From positions 21,489,756 through 21,553,755 of the forward strand of contig CM055820.1 of assembly GCA_029582265.1 (NCBI GenBank): a stretch of 64,000 nt of DNA. Direction: 5' to 3'. The stretch comes from Zoroaster sp. YZ-2022 (lineage: Eukaryota; Echinodermata; Asteroidea; Forcipulatida; Zoroasteridae). Below the pieces are notes generated by a model. It saw only the letters and a program-made list of their open reading frames with translations, was not told where the DNA came from and searched no databases. Each line of letters begins with the position of its first letter. Position 1 is the first letter of the stretch. The translations under genes and the position numbers were made by a program. Of the stretch, positions 47,565 to 59,190 are shown in pieces.

Positions 47565-48184
47565 TCCATGATATATACCTACATAGACTGAATATTCATG
47601 TCCATGATATAGACCTACATAGACTGAATATTCATGTCCATGATATAGACCTACATAGACTGAATATTCATGTCCATGATATAGACCTACATAGACTGAA
47701 TATTCATGTCCATGATATAGACCTACAGAGACTGAATATTCATGTCCATGATATAGACCTACAGAGACTGAATATTCATGTCCATGATATAGACCTACAT
47801 AGACTGAATATTCATGTCCATGATATAGACCTTCATAGACTGAATATTCATGTCCATGATATAGACCTACATAGACTGAATATTCATGTCCATGATATAG
47901 ACCTACATAGACTGAATATTCATGTCCATGATATAGACCTACATAGACTGAATATTCATGTCCATGATATAGACCTACATAGACTGAATATTCATGTCCA
48001 TGATATAGACCTACATAGACTGAATATTCATGTCCATGATATAGACCTACATAGACTGAATATTCATGTCCATGATATAGACCTACATAGACTGAATATT
48101 CATGTCCATGATATAGACCTACATAGACTGAATATTCATGTCCATGATATAGACCTACATAGACTGAATATTCATGTCCATGAA
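47565..48184. repeat. 36-bp satellite, about 17 copies
   Basis: The unit CCATGATATAGACCTACATA plus GACTGAATATTCATGT has a strict 36-base period (for example 47601, 47637). Variants are few (ACAGAG for ACATAG twice, one CTTCATAG). Near-identity of units points to recent expansion or homogenisation. Confidence 0.97.
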
Positions 48185-51100
48185 TTTTCTTTATAGGACG
48201 TAACTATTTCATGGGATCGTAAACGTTTTAGAAGATAATTAAACTTGATTCATTTAGAATTAAAAGGGACTCTAAATCGTAAATTTCATAATTTCACCTT
48301 TACTATACATGTATTGACTAAAAAACCTGACTGTCGAAAAAGAGTTTATAATACTGATCCGTCACTAAACCGTGTTGAAATTCACTCCGTGTTGTTGCCT
48401 CTGTATGCCTGATGGTGATGTATAAATTATGTGCAATTATTGAGCATTTTCACTCGTTGTAATTAGTGACACAAAATCCACAACAAGGAATATACAGTAC
48501 GAGTGTATTGTGATGAGGATAGACGATAGATAAAATTCAGTTTGCACGGGGCAAACTGCTAAGGGCACAAAATGCATACACAACCCAATGTGCAATAATT
48601 GAATTACACTAGAGAAAGGCCATTAAGTTCAGATCGCTGGCGGGTACATATTAGTTATTTGCCTCTTGGTTTATGTTATAATTTGCTCATCACGTATATG
48701 CTACACTAAGTGATCTATGGGGACCATTTTGATAATAGTATGATGATAGGACATAATGGATCGCATTAATCAAGTGTTATTGAGAAATAATTGTATTTAG
48801 GGCCCAAAAAGAAGCGTCGTTTTAAAGAACTGATGAAAATAATTATTTTTTCACCAACTGTTGTCTGACGTGATACGGTGCACTTATTTATTTAAAAAAA
48901 AATTTGGTTAACGGCAAGTCGATGTACTTTTGGTTTGACTGTGGCTGGATGCCCGGTTATTAATATGTGTTTTAAACCATCTAGATATCCGCCGAGAGGC
49001 GAGAATCATTCAAAGGTCATTCACAGATCCAGCTGTAATGTTGCAATTTGAAGAAAGTGAAATGACCTTCTACACACTTTCCTTGTGTTATTAGAGCCAC
49101 CCTCGAAACCATAAATGATCACGGTTTAACATAATATTTACTTGGGGTTACGACGATGATGGTACCAAACATCCCCTCGAAACAGTTCTTTCTCGGGTGC
49201 TATCGTTTCAGTCAATTAGTGAGGTGTTTTCTAAAATTAATTTCTGTCATCCTAAGAGATAAATTCCACCTTGTGAGGAATACGAATAAGCGTAATATGT
49301 ATGTGTGTACACTATCATTTCTCATAAAGCTAACTACACAGTGTAATAAGCTGATATTTCATATGGGTTGGTTTTATAAGGATAGCATCTTAGGCAGAAA
49401 GAGTTCAAGGAATGTTTGATACCATCATCGGTTTTACACCGTGTAATACTGTGATCATTTTGTGTTTTTGATATTACCAACCGTGTATAATATACATTTT
49501 TAGTGGTCTGTTTTCCTTCTGCTATGAAACGATGTCCAGTTGTAGCCACAATTGCTGGATCGATTGGAATTCCGCCGCGCTGTGTTGTGAACGTCATTTT
49601 CACATAGAAGTATGAACTTTTGCCTGACATTTGTGGCCTCTCTTAGCCACCATACTTTGTGTATGGGGGGGGGGAGGAATTTGGTCTGGTTCCAATAACC
49701 GCGTATACATGTATCATGTATCGCATTAAGGAGTGTGACGTACACCATTGGTAAAATGTCTATAAATGAATCCGTACATCATAAAAAGTCAAGAAACTAA
49801 CTTGTCAAAATATCAGCTAAGTCATTGCGTTAACTACGAGAAAGTAGTGAAAATTTATTCGTACATTTTTGCATTTATTCTTATGAGGACGTGATCAACT
49901 TCAAAATTGTAATACATTTCATTTGTTTTTCAATGATGACACCATGTCAGAACGAACCAAACCTCTGGTAACATTACTATCTTCACATCAACTATAGCAA
50001 CATTCAGTTATGTTGTCGGTGTCATTTGCCTATGAAATATAAATTGTTTGACTTGGAAACATTATGCACACCTCTCTTTCAGTGTTAGAATCACTTTTCT
50101 ACCTTTTCATTGCCGAAGCCCCGGGTGTTTTGACCCTTTTTGGTTTATATGGTAATAGCAATTTGCATATTCATGAGCAAATATGTGACGTCACTGCATG
50201 ATCAGATGCAACATCATAGTTGATTTGTGCATAAAATATGTGACTGAAACTCTCGTCTTTTCAAAAGTCAGCTCTTATAATTGTTTGTATTGTCATGTCA
50301 ACTGAGTGTTTGGTTACTAATTAGTAAAACGGTTTTAGGTATTTTCTTGGGCGAGGTTTGGGGTTTTGATTTTGCGCACATATTAGTGCTGCTGTAACTC
50401 TGAATTCATGTTGTGATGTCACAAACAGCGCCCTCGTGTGTCAGTGATAATCAATGGATATTTTACAGATTTAAACAGCACACTCACTCCTCATTTTAAG
50501 TCAGAAATAGACTGCCATTTTGTTTAAACTGTCCACATGAGCACTGATACTCGCTAAGCTATGTATGAACATAACATTGAATTTCATGGGCCCTTTAAAT
50601 CTTTTCAAACGTCTTTTCAGGAAGTATCGTAATGGCATTTTGAGAATTTACTTTAAGTGAATAGGGCTTTAGAAGTGCAAGTGTATAATGCATGCAACGT
50701 TGAAAGGTTTCGTCATACAAAATGCATTATTCACTGCTTCATTGCATGCCCTTGCCCCATTAGAAAGTGATATATCGGTTATTTATTGACCTTTTAAGCA
50801 CAAGGTCTGGCAAATTCAAAGACCGTCACAACATTCACACTGGCTTGTCAAAATCTCACGCTCTATTAAAAAAGCATGTTGCCACACGCAAATCTAACGC
50901 TCGCTCACGCGCACGCATTGAACTCCAAACATTTACGCATTTCACACAATAATATGGCTCATTTCATCCAAGATATCACGATCCATTCAGAAGTTTGTTC
51001 CAAACCAATTCAGAGCTTGGACAAAGTGCTTACATTATTGGATGCAATAAATCAGTGATGCTTTGAAATCGAAGGCTGAATTGAATTGTTGATGAATGAC

Positions 51101-51482
51101 AGAATATAGACTTGAGCTCTATTGTGAGAGACCCATGACAAATGAATTTGTCTGTCTGACATGTGCTACGTCGTTGTGCTGAATCAGATGAAATGCATTT
51201 TTTTTTAAACACTACTTGACCAAACGGAATCTTTCCACTAAACTTAATCTTTTAATCCGATATTGCAATATAAAGCTTACAAATTTTACTTCATCTTATT
51301 TATCTGGAACGTTTTTTGTAAATAATTTCAAATGTAATTTTAAGTCACAACGAGAGTTCAGCTTTAGTTGCTGTTTAGGCGGCGGAGAATAGATATTTAC
51401 TGGAGCCTACATAACACGCATAATTATACAGGCCTATACCCTAATATAGCTTGAGCTTTTGGACACCAGTCTATTCTTGCCC
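48185..51482. other. Long non-coding stretch with repeat fragments
   Basis: Contains a MITE tail at 49400-49500 (GTTCAAGGAATGTTTGATAC, CACCGTGTAATACTGTGATC) and the dispersed repeat 49530-49735 (partner at 41030-41215). A diverged MITE head lies at 49735-49850 (GTACACCATTGGTAAAATG). Between 50370 and 50600 there is a TGATGTCACAAACAGCGCCC stretch of no known type. No gene is recognised. Confidence 0.4.
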
Positions 51483-51630
51483 CAGTTTCATGGAGCTGCT
51501 AACCTTATGCTTCTAAGCAAACAAAATGGTGCACGGCGGCTTTCTGTAGCAGATTCTGTGCTAAACATAAACGTACCGGTATTTCACGACAGAGCAGGGA
51601 TGTTCTGCTTCTAAACATGCATACACTTTG
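51483..51630. mobile_element. Fragment of the GGCCAATTTCA MITE
   Basis: CCAGTTTCATGGAGCTGCTA, TTCTAAGCAAACAAAATGG and AAACATGCATACACTTTGC follow the order of the copy at 45753-46085. It is truncated by the transposon starting at 51631. Confidence 0.6.
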
Positions 51631-52322
51631 CATTAGGCAAAACAAAAAAGATGTTGAGTTGCCCTCCACCGACCGACCCAAAAGTGCTGAAATCTCGGGT
51701 CGGGTTTTTTTTTTTTTGCCCCCGTCATTCATAGGCCTATTTATTAATGAAACTTACCAATTTTCTGTGTATAAAACATAATACGTTTGATTTGTGAAAT
51801 TTTCCACTTTTTTTACCGGTAAATTTACCGGTACCCAAGACTCAATCTACATGTTTTCGAATCGAATGGCCCCGGCCCTCACATGGTGCACTGCCTTCGC
51901 ACACACTGTGTGCCAACGATTGCGACTCAAATCTACACGTTTTCCAATCGAATGGCCCCCTCACATGTTTTCCACTGGCTTCGCGCACTGTTTTGTATGT
52001 CAACGATTGCGACTCGATCTACACGTTTTCAAATCGAATGCCCACTCACATGTTGCATGTTGAGCATTGCACGCAATATGGATGAATTTGCTGTGTCAAT
52101 CACAGCGAAAAGTACAACAAAAATGCTTGGGATACTTTTATTCTGAAGCAAAATTCCTTGCTGATAGGTATACAAATGAAAAACATGGTATGTGGTTTCA
52201 GTTCCAATGCATTTCAATCTTAAAATGACAGTCAAGGAGAAAAGAAAAAAAAATCCCGACCGACCGACCCCTTCAAATATTTTCACTGGAGGGCAACTCA
52301 ACAAATTTTGTTTGGCCTTATG
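51631..52322 (-). mobile_element. Non-autonomous DNA transposon with internal array, copy 2
   Basis: This is the inverted counterpart of 15625-16484. The ends are CATTAGGCAAAACAAAAAAG with GTTGAGTTGCCCTCCACC and, inverted, CATAAGGCCAAAC with GTTGAGTTGCCCTCCAGTG. The interior has three 83-86-bp units (starts near 51848, 51934, 52020), half as many as copy 1. The shared non-array parts look highly similar, so only array length differs substantially. Confidence 0.88.
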
Positions 52323-53013
52323 GCACAAGATGGTGTCCGTATAAAGCGCAAAATTCCATGTTGGCTCGCTGAGCAATTAAATTTGGCTATTCTAGTATTC
52401 TTTCTTTCCTACTGCCAAAAAACGAAATTTTGCACCGAGGCCATCTTGGTCAAGCTCCCCGTGACATATGGTAGAGATAACACTGAAGTGAATCTCCACC
52501 TCATCGGCACCAGGCTCTTTTGGAAATTTCAACACGTACCTCTTCCTGGTCTTGAAGGCAAGATGGCGGCCGATGTGTGATATAAGCATCACATGTTATT
52601 TACACATAATTCATAGGTTCTATTTATTTTACAGGGCCAGACCGATCAGTCTAATGAGCTTTCACCCCTACCTGCATTCTGAACAAGTCTCTCCCTTTCT
52701 ACATCTGTTCTCCCACGGTCACAATAAGCATTTTTTTTATTTATCCAAATGGAAAATGTTTTGATTACGAAATATTTGCAAGTACGCTGGATACTGTTCT
52801 TTTGTATTTCTTAAAAGCACGTTTTGGATACACAGGAAGCGAAGCAACAACATATAACAACAACAGCATAAATTAAAATGTCAGACATTGTTACCATATT
52901 ACTGGTTAATTGTTTACCTAGTTAGTTATACTGAGCCATCGCCGGTAGGTATATTCCAAAGAAAACTTAGAGTCTTGCTCCATCTACACGGCGGTAACTC
53001 GCTACAGCCTCTG
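52323..53013 (-). other. 3' flank of the GPCR gene
   Basis: On the minus strand this follows the GPCR stop codon. Candidate AATAAA polyadenylation signals lie at 52741-52736 and 52628-52623, about 270 and 390 bases downstream. The rest (52323-52600) shows an open but unrecognised minus-strand frame of 66 codons. Confidence 0.4.
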
Positions 53014-54201
53014 TCACAACTGCACGTTGTGTCCCTCCTGCTGAAAGGCTGATGCTCCGAACACGTGCTGCAGCGCAATCTGGCGGAATTCTTTGCTCAC
53101 CACGAAACACAAGATTGGATTGATGCAGGCCTGGAAAAAAGTCATCCACGTCGCTATGGAAACGTAGCTGTGAGGGAGCGGGTTAGTGTTCTGGAACACC
53201 TGCCAGAAACAATGTATAGTGTACGGTAGCCACAACACGCTGAAAGATATGGTAATGGTTAGAGACAACTTGCTGAATTTCTCCTCTCTCTCGAAGTCTG
53301 ATTTGGAGAGGGACGTGCTGTTGCCGTTCGCAGGGGGTGCCAACCCGATCAGTGGAGGTGGCGTGGGTCCCTGACGGTATCCAAGGAACCAATTGGCTGC
53401 AGCCTGCCCCGTTGAACCTGGCCCGTAAAAGGTCCAGTTGTTGGAGACTGCGGGCACAAACTGCATAGGTCGCATTTTACGGTGGGCGCGCATGAAGAGG
53501 AATACCCGAAAGTAGGCGAAGTGTGTGAAAGCTATGACGGCCACGAAGAACAGCAGGAAACACAGGGTCTCGTTGGACTTGTATTCCTGGTGTTTGAACG
53601 TACACTGGTTTTCATTCTCAATGAAGGAGTATGTTCGAGTATTAAAAACAGGTGGGAACGCCATAGACACGGCGAGAGCCCACGAGGCTAGCACCAACAG
53701 CAGACATGCAGGTCCTTTTAGCTTCTGCCTGTGAAATCTGTGAAACCGTAGTACAACATACCGTTCTATACTAATCATGAACAGTGTGTATAAAACCCCA
53801 TACGTAAGGTACACGTTGAAGAAGGCGAGAATCTCGCAGAGTGAGTTGCTGTACAGCCAATCTCGCGAGACTACGGCGGAGACGACGAAGGGAAAGCAAA
53901 GCACGGACCGAACGAAGTCGGCTAGGGCGCAGTTAAATAGGAAGAAATAGGACGGTCTGCGGAGTCGGGAGTTACCAAATACGACGACGGAAAGGATACC
54001 ATTCCCTATGACACTCAAAATAATCACAACAATAAGAGAGCCGCACCATAAGACTCTGGGGCCGTGGTCGTCAGCGAGCTCATTCTCCTCACCATGGTAG
54101 ACCCCTGCAGTTACCGTTTTCTCGGTCATCGATGTCGAATCAACTGCGGTCGAATTAAGGAAGGTGTCATCGGCGAGTCCTGGAGTGAGAGGGGTCGACA
54201 T
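53014..54201 (-). CDS. SREB-family orphan G protein-coupled receptor (GPR27/85/173-like)
   Basis: A 395-residue class A receptor, close to the 370-375 of vertebrate SREBs, in one coding exon as in vertebrates. Numbering is from the longest frame (start 54540), with this start at Met114. Seven helices lie near 163-187, 196-222, 233-259, 279-297, 325-350, 425-448 and 458-482. Landmarks are GN at 179-180, LADF (Asp208), Cys235 and Cys313 for the disulfide, E259-R260-Y261, LWLP (TM6) and N474-P475-x2-C478. Diagnostic SREB blocks are VSMAFPPVFNTRTYSFI, QCTFKH, KMRPMQFVPAVS, NWTFYGPG, GQAAANW and GPTPPPLIGL. An Asn129 sequon precedes TM1. I start at Met114 because the sequence upstream contains a strong splice acceptor and this ATG has G at -3. 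Vertebrate SREBs have Thr where this has Glu of ERY. The ligand is unknown for the family. Expected in the plasma membrane, perhaps neuronal. Confidence 0.95.
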   Translation of the reverse strand: MSTPLTPGLADDTFLNSTAVDSTSMTEKTVTAGVYHGEENELADDHGPRVLWCGSLIVVIILSVIGNGILSVVVFGNSRLRRPSYFFLFNCALADFVRSVLCFPFVVSAVVSRDWLYSNSLCEILAFFNVYLTYGVLYTLFMISIERYVVLRFHRFHRQKLKGPACLLLVLASWALAVSMAFPPVFNTRTYSFIENENQCTFKHQEYKSNETLCFLLFFVAVIAFTHFAYFRVFLFMRAHRKMRPMQFVPAVSNNWTFYGPGSTGQAAANWFLGYRQGPTPPPLIGLAPPANGNSTSLSKSDFEREEKFSKLSLTITISFSVLWLPYTIHCFWQVFQNTNPLPHSYVSIATWMTFFQACINPILCFVVSKEFRQIALQHVFGASAFQQEGHNVQL

Positions 54202-54497
54202 ACCGAAAGAGACGGTGGTTAATTCGCGGCTCGTCCCAGGTGACAGGCGGGCAAGTGAACGGACTCTGGTCGCAATTACGTGAAACATGGAATCGCGAGC
54301 AGCGGCAATACACGTAGGCCGGAGCAAACAGCGAATGGCCACATGCCGTGTTATGCTGTCACCTGACGGAGTGTCATGTGGCGTTGCGACAGTCGCATTC
54401 GTACTATATACGTAGCCTTCATCCCACACAATAAAATCGGCTTTCACTGATGTGTTGAAAAAACGGAGTATCCATGTCCGTAAAATGAATCCATAAA

Positions 54498-54525
54498 CTG
54501 AAACGAAGAGCAGAAAAAGAACGTG
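54498..54525 (-). promoter_or_regulatory. Splice acceptor upstream of the GPCR coding exon
   Basis: The minus strand reads TTCTTTTTCTGCTCTTCG, then TTTCAG, with the exon beginning at 54497. The long pyrimidine tract and CAG make a textbook 3' splice site. It explains why the longest open frame would begin with a run of Leu, Phe and Val: that segment is probably intron, and the gene probably has a 5' non-coding exon. The 5' exon is not located. Confidence 0.65.
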
Positions 54526-54540
54526 GATAAGAATTAACAT

Positions 54541-54855
54541 GCTCCTTGGGTTAGGATGTAAGAGTGAGATTGTTGTAGGGCATTAATAGTGAGACAGGAT
54601 GTTTGCTTCAATAGTGAAACATGTAAATTATAACAACGTACGTATATTCGTATTTCATGGAAATTATAGGGAATCGTGTATGCTGAGTGACCATTGGCAG
54701 TGCCGGCACAGTATGCAGACCCTAATCACGACTTCAAAGAAAGTGGTGAGAAAACACGCAATATTTCTCCCGACAAAGTTAACAACTAAAGTATAGTGGA
54801 CTTACAGCATGTCACCGTACCGTACCATATACCGTGTATAATGATATCCAATGCG
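54541..54855. other. Probable intron/5' flank of the GPCR gene
   Basis: About 315 bases with no exon or promoter motif that I can support. Confidence 0.3.
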
Positions 54856-54857
54856 TA

Positions 54858-55086
54858 CACTCTTAAAACTAAAGTGTTAAACCAACATTTTAAAGAGTTC
54901 GGTCAGTGACAACTCTTTATAAAGTCGGAATTAACTTTTAAAAGTGTTGAATTAACATTGATAAAGTTAGACTTAACTTGACTCCGTGTTAATTTAACAC
55001 TTTCTTTGAGTTGAATTTAACTTTATAAAGTGTTGTCACTCACCGAACTCTTAAAAGGTTGCTTCAACACTTTGGTTTTTAGAGTG
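54858..55086. mobile_element. 229-bp near-palindromic MITE with TA duplication
   Basis: The left arm CACTCTTAAAACTAAAGTG, ...AGAGTTCGGTCAGTGACAAC..., pairs with the right arm whose inverse is CACTCTAAAAACCAAAGTG, ...AGAGTTCGGTGAGTGACAAC. TA flanks both ends (54856-54857 and 55087-55088). The terminus CACTC and TA target resemble those of the large element at 22189-28274, so the two may use related transposases. Confidence 0.9.
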
Positions 55087-55616
55087 TACGTCTTTGCCAA
55101 ATACTGCGTATTTAAGATGATATAGGCCTATACCTTTGCAGGATAATGACACAGTGACTATTTTATCGAACAAGAAGAACGTCAGACAAAATGGTATTGA
55201 TGAATATCTTGTACCATTACAACCGTTATACCAAGTATATACCATCAGACATTTCCCCATATTAACAAACAATTATAAACAGATTAATTAACCGTTCCTG
55301 GAAAACAAATAGGATGAAATTAGAAACACGGCAATCGGGAAGATTTGAAAGCATTTGTTACAAGTGGTATGCAAGTGTTCACATCATGTGCCTATTAATA
55401 AAATATATAATGTCATGTTTATTTGTTCATAATTATGTTGTTTTTATTCGCCAACGTGTCAACGATTGTTGGGGTGTATCGGAAGTGGTCAGTAACAAAA
55501 TTTTAAAAAGAGCACTACACCTACGTACATAAATAATTTCAACCTGGAATTATTTCTCAAATTTCAGATATCAAATTTGGAAATATTAAACGAACAACCA
55601 ACACATTTTCATAACC

Positions 55617-56155
55617 GCATCCTGTCCACTACAGTGTATCCTGCAAACAATGCGATGTTAACGTGAAACCGGTGATATAATCTTAATTCTTCCATTCACT
55701 TTCATATCCATGAGTTAGCCATATTATGTCTTATTCCCCCGCATCCTGTCCACTACAGTGTATCCTGCGTGAAACCAGTGATATAAACTTAATTCTTCCA
55801 TTCACTTTAATATCCATGAGTTAGCCATATTATGTCTTATTCCCTGAATACAAGAGGTTGTGTACCTGTACATTGTTATTGTAGTAACCTGCCTAATTTT
55901 GCATGTTTACAGGGGCAACCTCGCTTTCAAATGTCATTGAATCTTAAGTAAATTAATAGAAATACCTACATCCATTTATTTATTCATTGTGTCAGGAATG
56001 AACTTTTGAACTGATGAACTAATGAACTTTTGAACTTTTGGATTATATTGGGCCTTCTCGCTGGTGCATGTTGCATGCACATGTAAGCTACAGAGTGTCG
56101 TTGTGAGAATTACAGCCTCGCTTTCGTATTTATCATGAATAAGGCAAGAGTTGCG
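55617..56155 (+). repeat. Dispersed repeat, copy 1, with an internal direct duplication
   Basis: From about 55690 the sequence CATGAGTTAGCCATATTATG, TCTTATTCCCTGAATACAAG, AACCTGCCTAATTTTG, CAACCTCGCTTTCAAATGTC, GGGCCTTCTCGCTG and GAGAATTACAGCCTCGCTTT parallels 59885-60308. In addition 55617-55738 and 55741-55845 are direct repeats (CGCATCCTGTCCACTACAG, TCTTAATTCTTCCATTCAC). No terminal structure is identified. Confidence 0.8.
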
Positions 56156-56215
56156 CACAATATAAACACCATTGGTGAAGGCTTTAACACCACATTTATT
56201 TTCTTTGTGTATTAA

Positions 56216-56561
56216 AGGGCCATCGTCACAATCGGAGCGGACTTTCAACAGGGCATGGAATCGGTATCCTGGTTTAACATGAACACAGAGACTGGAAATT
56301 ACTGGCTCGTTTATGCAGCAGCAGCAACAGTAACATGACCTCATTATGTGGGGTACTACTTTCAGTCACTGAATTAATCTAACTTGCACTCCAACTCCGG
56401 GGTGGGAGATGACAACCTTCACGCGGTCCACCCTGTTTCAACTAATGTCATCAAACCGATGTACGCAGCTACTACTGTACTAGCACTCTAAGCTGCTCAT
56501 CATCATACGAAAGAAGAAGACTCCAACTCCATGCCCTGTTGATCGTGACGACACTGTCTCT
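56216..56561. mobile_element. TTAA MITE, copy 5, carrying a nested retroposon
   Basis: TTAA at 56212-56215 and 56562-56565 flanks termini of the AGGGACAATATCGTCACGAT family. The element is interrupted at 56399-56519 by a 121-base insert with its own 11-base duplication. Confidence 0.85.
56399..56519 (+). mobile_element. 121-bp retroposon insert with 11-bp duplication
   Basis: ACTCCAACTCC occurs at 56388-56398 and 56520-56530, exactly flanking the insert. The insert starts GGGGTGGGAGATGACAACCT and ends CATCATACGAAAGAAGAAG, an A/G-rich simple tail. A simple-sequence 3' end plus an 11-bp duplication indicates target-primed retroposition of a short, perhaps 5'-truncated, LINE or SINE (RTE-like tails often look like this). 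Its class is not certain. Confidence 0.75.
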
Positions 56562-56628
56562 TTAAGGCCAACAAAACAAAAGCTGCGCCCCACTAGTTTG
56601 GGAGGGTTAGTTTACAGCAGGTGTACCG

Positions 56629-57351
56629 CAGGGACGTGCACAGGGTTGTAGAGGGGCAGGGGCTCAGAGTCTGAAAAGGGCAGTGTAATTCCATGCGAGC
56701 GCGCGTAGCGCGCGAGCTAAAAAAAAATTGGGCGTTTATTTATTAATAAAAACGCATAATATGGTTTTTAACATTACAATCAGATCAGATTATGTTGATG
56801 ACTGGTTTTCATTTAAAACTCTGGTAAAGTTAGATGGTTGCAACTTGCACAAGAAAACGGAGCTCCGCCTAGTCAAACAATCATAAAGTGCACCAATAAC
56901 ACAAAACCGAAAATGAACATGTATTGGGGCAAATAGCTTACCTACCTAATGAAGTAAGTGTAGTAGTTGCTTTGAAGTAGGCTAACTGTAAGACATAGGT
57001 CTCAGTGGGAGCGGGATGTCAATTTCGTGTTTCAGTGACAGCGTGTGCCTGCCTATCAAAGACGTATAGGCGCGCGCGGCTATGCGTGAAATCTAGTTTC
57101 GCGGAGGGGCACATGCAGGCCCGTGCACAGGAATAGTAAGGGGCATCTCTGCTGACCTAATATTTATTCTAATTTTATTCTATCCTGACATCTTTCAACT
57201 AGGCAGGGCAGTCTATGCGCAACAGGAACTTAATAATTCATTCAAAAAAAAAAAAAAAAAAAAAACCTTGGGCTAAAAAGGGCACTTTTTATACTAGGCA
57301 AAAAGGGCAGGGGCTCAAGCACCCTTTGGGACCTATGTATGCACGTGCCTG
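56629..57351. mobile_element. 723-bp hAT-type non-autonomous element
   Basis: A perfect 8-bp duplication GTGTACCG lies at 56621-56628 and 57352-57359. The termini are CAGGGACGTGCACAGG and, inverted, CAGGCACGTGCATACA. An internal second terminus-like sequence (GGCCCGTGCACAGGAATAG at about 57118) suggests a partial tandem or nested copy. It has the hyper-palindromic GAGCGCGCGTAGCGCGCGAG near 56696 and an A-run at 57245-57265. No transposase frame. Confidence 0.9.
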
Positions 57352-57489
57352 GTGTACCGTATGTCATTAGTAGTTTTCCTGATCTTCCTGTGTCAGCATG
57401 TGCACAGTTCCAATGATCCTACAACTACAAGGCTTTTTTTTTTGCTTTTTGTTTCATAATTGTTGCCGGTATTTGGTTATATGTATCCT

Positions 57490-57650
57490 GGGTCTAATTT
57501 CATAGAGCTGCTAAGCAGAGAATTATGATAAGCAAATATTATTGCTAAGCAGTATAATACAGACTACCAGACAAAATGCATACATTTTGTATGAACGTTT
57601 GGCTGGTAACCAAAGAAATCCACTAAGCACACTGTTCTGGTAATCACAGG
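57490..57650. mobile_element. Copy of the GGCCAATTTCA MITE, diverged
   Basis: CTAATTTCATAGAGCTGCTA, AGCAGAGAATTATGATAAGC, CAGACTACCAGACAAAATGC and GGCTGGTAACCAAAGAAATC follow the order of the member at 45753-46085. The right end is lost near the microsatellite. Confidence 0.7.
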
Positions 57651-57659
57651 GTATACCAG

Positions 57660-58575
<916 letters not shown>

Positions 58576-58599
58576 CAACCAAAAGCTCTGTATACGACG

Positions 58600-58850
58600 T
58601 TACACATTAAACGAAAAATGAAAAGTGACAGTTCTTTTTCGACAAGAATGACGTTTCCACTGAATAATTTGAGAAATGTTAATCCACAATTTTGACACTT
58701 TTCCCAGAATGTTGTTGACGTGCTCTCACACATTAAAAGAAAAATATACAGTGACAGTTCTTTTTCGACAAGAATGATGTTTCTACTGATGGATGTGACA
58801 AATGTTAATCAATTGGCACTTTTCCCGGGAAAGTTGTTGATCCATAAATT
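58600..58850. repeat. Tandem duplication, ~128-bp unit, 2 copies
   Basis: CACATTAAAMGAAAAAT, AGTGACAGTTCTTTTTCGAC, AAGAATGAYGTTTCYACTGA and AAATGTTAATC...ACTTTTCCC occur twice, starting near 58600 and 58729. It lies between the LINE fragment and the MITE fragment at 58855. Confidence 0.85.
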
Positions 58851-58854
58851 TCTC

Positions 58855-59050
58855 GTTAATGACACAACGTTAATGAGCTGAAACTTTCACAGGTTGGTTG
58901 TTTGTAAATGTATAACTGTATCTGGAAAATACTGTACAATCCTCCTGCAAAGGCTATCACGTACAGCTGTCTTGATATAAAGAAAGTAAGCATATATCCC
59001 CGTATAAGTATAGAGGCAGTGTTGTCAAGTGTTGCTTTCCTTAGAAAAAA
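58855..59050 (-). mobile_element. MITE fragment (GGGAAGGTACAAC family)
   Basis: On the minus strand: CTGCCTCTATACTTATACGG, TATGCTTACTTTCTTTATAT, AACAACCAACCTGTGAAAG, TTTCAGCTCATTAACGTTG, TGTCATTAACGAGAAA, in family order, with an unrelated ~60-base insert (GTACAGTATTTTCCAGATAC region). Confidence 0.75.
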
Positions 59051-59190
59051 CTAATTATACAGTCCAATCAACTTACTGGAATTTCAGTTAGCGGAGATGC
59101 TTTTGGGAAATGTTTACTCATCCCCAATCCGGCCTCCCTCTCGCCCAATCACACCGCCCCCGTGGTTCAATTACCGTATTGTTATTTTAA

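Noticed and set aside
52392..52592. 66-codon minus-strand frame next to the GPCR
   Set aside because: It looks mildly protein-like (VLKFPKEPGADEVEIHF), but has no recognised domain and no splice signals, so it is not called.
54202..54540. N-terminal extension of the GPCR with a signal-peptide-like start
   Set aside because: It contains a strong splice acceptor (54498) and gives a protein about 115 residues longer than the family. The start at 54201 is preferred.
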